A stretch of DNA of 64,000 bases from Oscillospiraceae bacterium (GTDB lineage Bacteria > Bacillota > Clostridia > Oscillospirales > Acutalibacteraceae), in contig SVOH01000008.1 of NCBI GenBank assembly GCA_015066515.1, positions 1 through 64,000 of the forward strand. Reading direction: 5' to 3'. The notes beneath the pieces were generated by a model. It saw only the letters and a program-made list of their open reading frames with translations. It did no database searches and was not told where the DNA came from. Each line of letters begins with the position of its first letter. The first letter of the stretch is position 1. Both the position numbers and the translations under genes were made by a program. Of this stretch, positions 60,655 to 64,000 are shown piece by piece.

Positions 60655-61917
60655 ATGACAACATACATCATTATAATGATAATATGCCTTATTGGCTCGG
60701 CATATTTTTCAGCTACCGAAACAGCATTTTCATGCTCTAACAAAACACGACTTCGCGCTTTGGCCGACAAGGGAAATAAAAAGGCTGAGCTTGCACTTAA
60801 TTTGTCCGAAAGATATGATAGACTTATTTCTACAATTCTTATTGGCAATAATATCGTAAATATACTTTTGGCTTCGCTTGGTACGATTGTTTTTACGCAC
60901 CATCTTGGCGATGAGGAAATAGGCGCAACGGTATCTACAATAGTTATCACGATTGCGGTTCTTATCTTTGGTGAAATAACACCAAAGAGTCTTGCAAATG
61001 ATTTTCCCGAAAAGTTTGCTATGTTTTCGGCACCGCTTATCCGCACTTTTATATGGTTTCTTATGCCACTTAACTGGATTTTCTCCGGATGGAAAAAGCT
61101 TATTGGCTTTGTGGTAAAGGTTAAAGATGATGACGATGACAATATGGCTCAAGAGGAACTGCTTTTAATGGTTGAAGAAGCTGAGCAAGAGGGTGACATT
61201 GATACTGACGAGGGCGACCTTTTGCGTAATGCCATTGAGTTTTCCGACCTTAAGGCAGAGGATATACTCACTCATCGTGTTGATTTAGAGGCACTTCCTA
61301 TTGATGCGGCAAAAAAAGAAATCGCACAAAAATTTACCGAAACAAGATTTTCGCGTATCCCGATTTATGAAGACAGCATAGACAACATTGTTGGCGTAAT
61401 ACACCAAAAAGACTTTTATGTAGGCAGTGGCGTTACCACCGAACCTATAAAAGATATAATTTCACCTGTGCTGTTTGTGCATCAATACGAAAATATCGAC
61501 GATCTACTTAAAAAACTTCAAAAAGAAAAAGCTCACATCGCTATTGTTGTTGACGAGTACGGCGGCACACTCGGTATAGTTACTATGGAGGATATACTTG
61601 AGCAGCTTGTAGGCGATATATGGGATGAGCACGACGAGGTTGTTGAGGAACTGCGCGAGCTTGACGAAAACAATTTTATTATTGATTGCAATATGAACCT
61701 TGATGATTTTTGTGAGGAATTCGACATTGAAACCGAATCCGACAGCGTTTCGGTAGGTGGTTGGGTTGCCGAGCAGATAGGAAATATTCCAGATGTAAAC
61801 GATAGTTTTAGTTTTGAAAATCTTGTTATTACTGTTACCGAGGTCGACTCACACAGAGCCGCGACCATAAAGGTTGAAAAGCAAGAAAGAATAGATGAAA
61901 ACGAAGAAAAGGAATAA
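60655..61917 (+). CDS. CorC/HlyC-type CNNM-DUF21 membrane protein
   Basis: 420 residues. DUF21/CNNM membrane domain (about 1-150, with SAYFSATETAFSCSNKTRLRALADKGNKKA at its start), two CBS domains (about 195-320; FTETRFSRIPIYEDSIDNIVGVIHQKDF and VVDEYGGTLGIVTMEDILEQLVGDIWDE), and a C-terminal CorC_HlyC domain. Relatives export Mg2+ or Co2+; called hemolysin-like only by old annotation. AAGGAG precedes the ATG. Two bases before the next gene. Confidence 0.92.
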   Translation: MTTYIIIMIICLIGSAYFSATETAFSCSNKTRLRALADKGNKKAELALNLSERYDRLISTILIGNNIVNILLASLGTIVFTHHLGDEEIGATVSTIVITIAVLIFGEITPKSLANDFPEKFAMFSAPLIRTFIWFLMPLNWIFSGWKKLIGFVVKVKDDDDDNMAQEELLLMVEEAEQEGDIDTDEGDLLRNAIEFSDLKAEDILTHRVDLEALPIDAAKKEIAQKFTETRFSRIPIYEDSIDNIVGVIHQKDFYVGSGVTTEPIKDIISPVLFVHQYENIDDLLKKLQKEKAHIAIVVDEYGGTLGIVTMEDILEQLVGDIWDEHDEVVEELRELDENNFIIDCNMNLDDFCEEFDIETESDSVSVGGWVAEQIGNIPDVNDSFSFENLVITVTEVDSHRAATIKVEKQERIDENEEKE

Positions 61918-61919
61918 TA

Positions 61920-63143
61920 ATGAAGGATAAAAAATCAGAAAACGAAAAAATACAGTTCTCGATACCGCTGAATAAAAGGTTATTAAAATATGTATTTTTT
62001 ATAACCTTAATAATTGCAATAGCATATACGGTTGTAACTCAGCCGCAAAAAATAATATCCATTTTGGGCACAATAGTTGGTCTGGTATCACCGTTTATAA
62101 TCGGATTTTGTGCGGCATACGTTGTAAATTTAGTGCTTCGTCCGTTAGAACGTTTTTGGATGTGGATTTGGAAGAAGACTAAGAATCAAAAGGTGGTACT
62201 TAGTACTAAAAGGCCAATTTGCCTTACATTTAGCTTTTTGATTGTAATTGGTGCCATTTTTGCTATAGTGTTTATGGTAATTCCCGCCTTTAAAGAAACG
62301 GTGGTTTCTTTTGCTAATAAGGTGCCGCAATACGCAAAAACAATCGAGGGTTGGTACTATACTGCTGTAGAATTTTTTGAGAAGTATAATTTCACCTTGC
62401 CTGAAATTTCGCTTAATACGGCAAAATTAACACAGTTTGCCAAGGATATAATAAGCAACTATGGAAGTAACGTTCTTGATACCACGGTTAATGTTACAGC
62501 TTCAATAGTGTCTGCTGTAGTGGATATGGTTTTAGGCCTTGTGTTTGCGGTTTACTTGTTAGCACAAAAGGAAAAACTTGGCAGTCAGGTAAAAAAAGTA
62601 ATGTCCGCTGTATTAATGCCTAAACGGGCACAAGGGTTGACAAATATTACTGCACTTACAAATGATATATTTACCAAGTTTATAACAGGGCAGTTTGCAG
62701 ACGCGTGTATAATAGGTGTGCTTTGCTTTATAGGAATGCTGATTTTCCGTATGCCGTATGCCGCAATCATTTCGGTGCTTATTGGCTTTACCGCTTTGGT
62801 GCCAATTTTTGGTGCATTCATAGGTGCGGGAGTAGGCGCATTTTTGATTTTGCTTGAAAGTCCTATAAAGGCATTTTGGTTTATAGTATTTATCATAATT
62901 TTGCAGCAAATCGAGGGCAACCTGATTTATCCTAAGGTTGTTGGTAAGTCGGTAGGCTTACCGGGAATCTGGGTGCTTGTAGCAGTAACGGTAGGCGGTA
63001 GCCTGTTCGGTGTATTGGGGATGTTGTTTGGAGTGCCTGTATGCACAGTAATGTATGTGTTGCTAAAGGATTTTGTGAACTCTAAATCAAAAAACAACGA
63101 GCAATCAAATGCTGTTGAAGGGGCAGAAGATGACCAATCTTGA
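61920..63143 (+). CDS. AI-2E/PerM-family membrane protein
   Basis: 407 residues, about eight membrane segments. GLVFAVYLLAQKEKL, RMPYAAIISVLIGFTALVPIFGAFIGAGVGAFLIL and GNLIYPKVVGKSVGLPGIWVLVAVTVGG are the AI-2E family blocks. Members export autoinducer-2 in one E. coli case, or act as Na+/H+ antiporters or cargo exporters; the role here is unknown. Starts two bases after the previous gene, whose last codons hold its binding site. Confidence 0.9.
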   Translation: MKDKKSENEKIQFSIPLNKRLLKYVFFITLIIAIAYTVVTQPQKIISILGTIVGLVSPFIIGFCAAYVVNLVLRPLERFWMWIWKKTKNQKVVLSTKRPICLTFSFLIVIGAIFAIVFMVIPAFKETVVSFANKVPQYAKTIEGWYYTAVEFFEKYNFTLPEISLNTAKLTQFAKDIISNYGSNVLDTTVNVTASIVSAVVDMVLGLVFAVYLLAQKEKLGSQVKKVMSAVLMPKRAQGLTNITALTNDIFTKFITGQFADACIIGVLCFIGMLIFRMPYAAIISVLIGFTALVPIFGAFIGAGVGAFLILLESPIKAFWFIVFIIILQQIEGNLIYPKVVGKSVGLPGIWVLVAVTVGGSLFGVLGMLFGVPVCTVMYVLLKDFVNSKSKNNEQSNAVEGAEDDQS

Positions 63144-63513
63144 TTTTGATGCTATTATAATAGCACTTATTGTTATTGTTTGTGGCGGCGGAATGGCATT
63201 TGTTGTTATAAAAAGCTTTATCGATGCTCATAAGCAACGTATTGAGTACGAAAAAGAGAGCGAGCAACCATATTTTGAACCGCAATTATTTGAATATAAA
63301 GCAACTGTTGTTGAAAAATACTGTCAGGTTGAAAATTTTGGAATTAAGATGCCAGAGCATAGAAATGCCTTTTATATAACTTTTCAAACTTATGATGGTA
63401 GAATATTAAAATATGGTGTTCTTGAGGATGATTATTTGCAGATAGAAGAAAATCAGTCGGGCACCTTGGCGGTTATAAACAATCAATTTTACGGATTTTG
63501 TCCCGATGAATAA
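63130..63513 (+). CDS. DUF2500-like membrane-anchored protein
   Basis: 127 residues: one N-terminal membrane helix (about 6-28), then a small beta domain (ATVVEKYCQVENFG, AFYITFQTYDGRILKYGV, SGTLAVINNQFYGFCPDE) that matches DUF2500-type proteins. ATG 63130 overlaps the end of the AI-2E gene by 14 bases and follows AGGGGC; coupled translation likely. Function unknown. Confidence 0.75.
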   Translation: MTNLDFDAIIIALIVIVCGGGMAFVVIKSFIDAHKQRIEYEKESEQPYFEPQLFEYKATVVEKYCQVENFGIKMPEHRNAFYITFQTYDGRILKYGVLEDDYLQIEENQSGTLAVINNQFYGFCPDE

Positions 63514-63522
63514 AAATAATTA

Positions 63523-63559
63523 AAAAGGAACTTACTGAACCGAACAGTAAGTTCCTTTT
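63523..63559. terminator. Terminator between the DUF2500-like and YifB genes
   Basis: AAAAGGAACTTACTG / CAGTAAGTTCCTTTT, perfect 15-base stem. Confidence 0.92.
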
Positions 63560-63574
63560 GTTATTTATGTTTTT

Positions 63575-64000
63575 TTATTCCCAATATTTTCTGTCCAGAC
63601 TTCTAAAGCGAAGGGCTGTACCAATATCGTCTTTTTGAATTTCGTTATTTCCTTTAAGGTCGGCAATTGTGCGAGCAACCTTTAGTATTCGGTCGTATGC
63701 ACGGGCTGATAGTCCCATAGCATCAAAACTACGGTTTAAGTATGCGCTTGCTTCTTCGGTCATTACGCAATGCTTGCGCAAAAGCGACGGTGTAAGCTGT
63801 GAGTTACAGGTGATTCCTGTGCCCTTGTATCTTTCTACCTGCAATTGTCGCGCCTTGGTTACTCTTTCCCTGATTTGCGCCGAGGTTTCAACTTGTGTTT
63901 TGTCGGACAATGCTTTATAGTCAACAGGGGGCACCTCTATGTGCAAATCAAGACGGTCAAGTAAGGGACCTGAGATTTTATTTAGATATTTATGTACTGC
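63575..64000 (-). CDS. YifB/ComM Mg-chelatase-like AAA ATPase, C-terminal part
   Basis: 142 codons in frame up to the window edge. The part seen includes ISGPLLDRLDLHIEVPPVDY (end of the AAA core, arginine-finger region) and the Mg_chelatase_C domain (AYLNRSFDAMGLSARAYDRILKVARTIADLKGNNEIQKDDIGTALRFR). ComM in other bacteria is a branch-migration helicase for natural transformation; some YifB members are uncharacterised. The rest lies beyond the right edge. Confidence 0.93.
   Translation of the reverse strand, partial: AVHKYLNKISGPLLDRLDLHIEVPPVDYKALSDKTQVETSAQIRERVTKARQLQVERYKGTGITCNSQLTPSLLRKHCVMTEEASAYLNRSFDAMGLSARAYDRILKVARTIADLKGNNEIQKDDIGTALRFRSLDRKYWE

Noticed and set aside
1-64000. 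CRISPR arrays, tRNA genes, 16S/23S/5S rRNA genes, insertion sequences, prophage
   Set aside because: I looked for regular spacers, cloverleaf-type sequences, transposase motifs and phage structural genes on both strands and saw none. A dedicated scan could still find a divergent tRNA.

Overview
The window looks like a chromosomal segment of an AT-rich, Gram-positive, endospore-forming Clostridia species, probably a gut Oscillospiraceae/Ruminococcaceae-type organism. The support is spoIIGA-sigE, a yloU-fakA-recG block, a T-box before asnS, FMN, SAM-I and yybP-ykoY riboswitches, rnpB, a class B sortase, MocR and XRE regulators, and many consensus TTGACA-17-TATAAT promoters and U-tailed terminators. 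I see no prophage, insertion sequence, CRISPR array, tRNA or 16S/23S/5S rRNA gene. The gene content is mostly ordinary chromosome with small accessory cassettes.

Layout. 1-0.6 kb: rplM-rpsI on the minus strand. 0.7-10.2 kb: an orphan sugar ABC permease, then a long plus-strand run (ymdB, oligopeptide-type binding lipoprotein, yloU, fakA, recG, ABC exporter) ending at a terminator. 10.2-14.3 kb: a small XRE repressor divergent from a two-gene ABC exporter, with two operator-like palindromes astride the promoter. 14.3-18.6 kb: a large GH106-like glycosidase and an HtrA protease, both minus. 18.7-24.1 kb: rpsO-pnp with a structured rpsO leader and a long hairpin between the genes, an XRE/membrane-protein pair, a PTS IIC-like protein and nth. 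24.1-32.3 kb: a glycosyltransferase divergent from an XRE regulator with three repeated boxes, an alpha/alpha-toroid protein, a shortened MocR regulator divergent from pyridoxamine kinase, and an AraC plus two Gfo/Idh/MocA oxidoreductases.

32.3-41.8 kb: a manganese (yybP-ykoY) riboswitch before a Na+/Ca2+-exchanger-family protein, further transporters, pyrophosphatase, an esterase, a TetR/CDF metal-efflux pair, then the sporulation genes spoIIGA-sigE. 41.8-46.3 kb: two riboswitch units back to back, FMN-ribU and SAM-metK-metY-metA, together a route from homoserine to homocysteine by O-acetylhomoserine and onward use of methionine for SAM. 46.3-50.2 kb (minus): serS-srtB-SGNH hydrolase and rnpB. 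50.2-55.9 kb: a P-loop ATPase, a lipoprotein/membrane-protein trio, and asnS-asnA under an asparagine T-box. 56-60.4 kb: a GH94 glycoside phosphorylase divergent from a DUF4838 protein. 60.4-64 kb: a very short transcription unit with a possible 18-residue hydrophobic peptide, a CorC/HlyC protein, an AI-2E-family protein, a DUF2500-like protein and the C-terminus of a YifB/ComM ATPase.

The most interesting unexplained material lies in the regulatory DNA: three independent XRE modules with clear repeated operator candidates, the rpsO leader and rpsO-pnp hairpin, and the tiny promoter-peptide-terminator unit at about 60.4 kb. Start codons were moved from the longest reading frame to the one with a ribosome binding site wherever the two differed.
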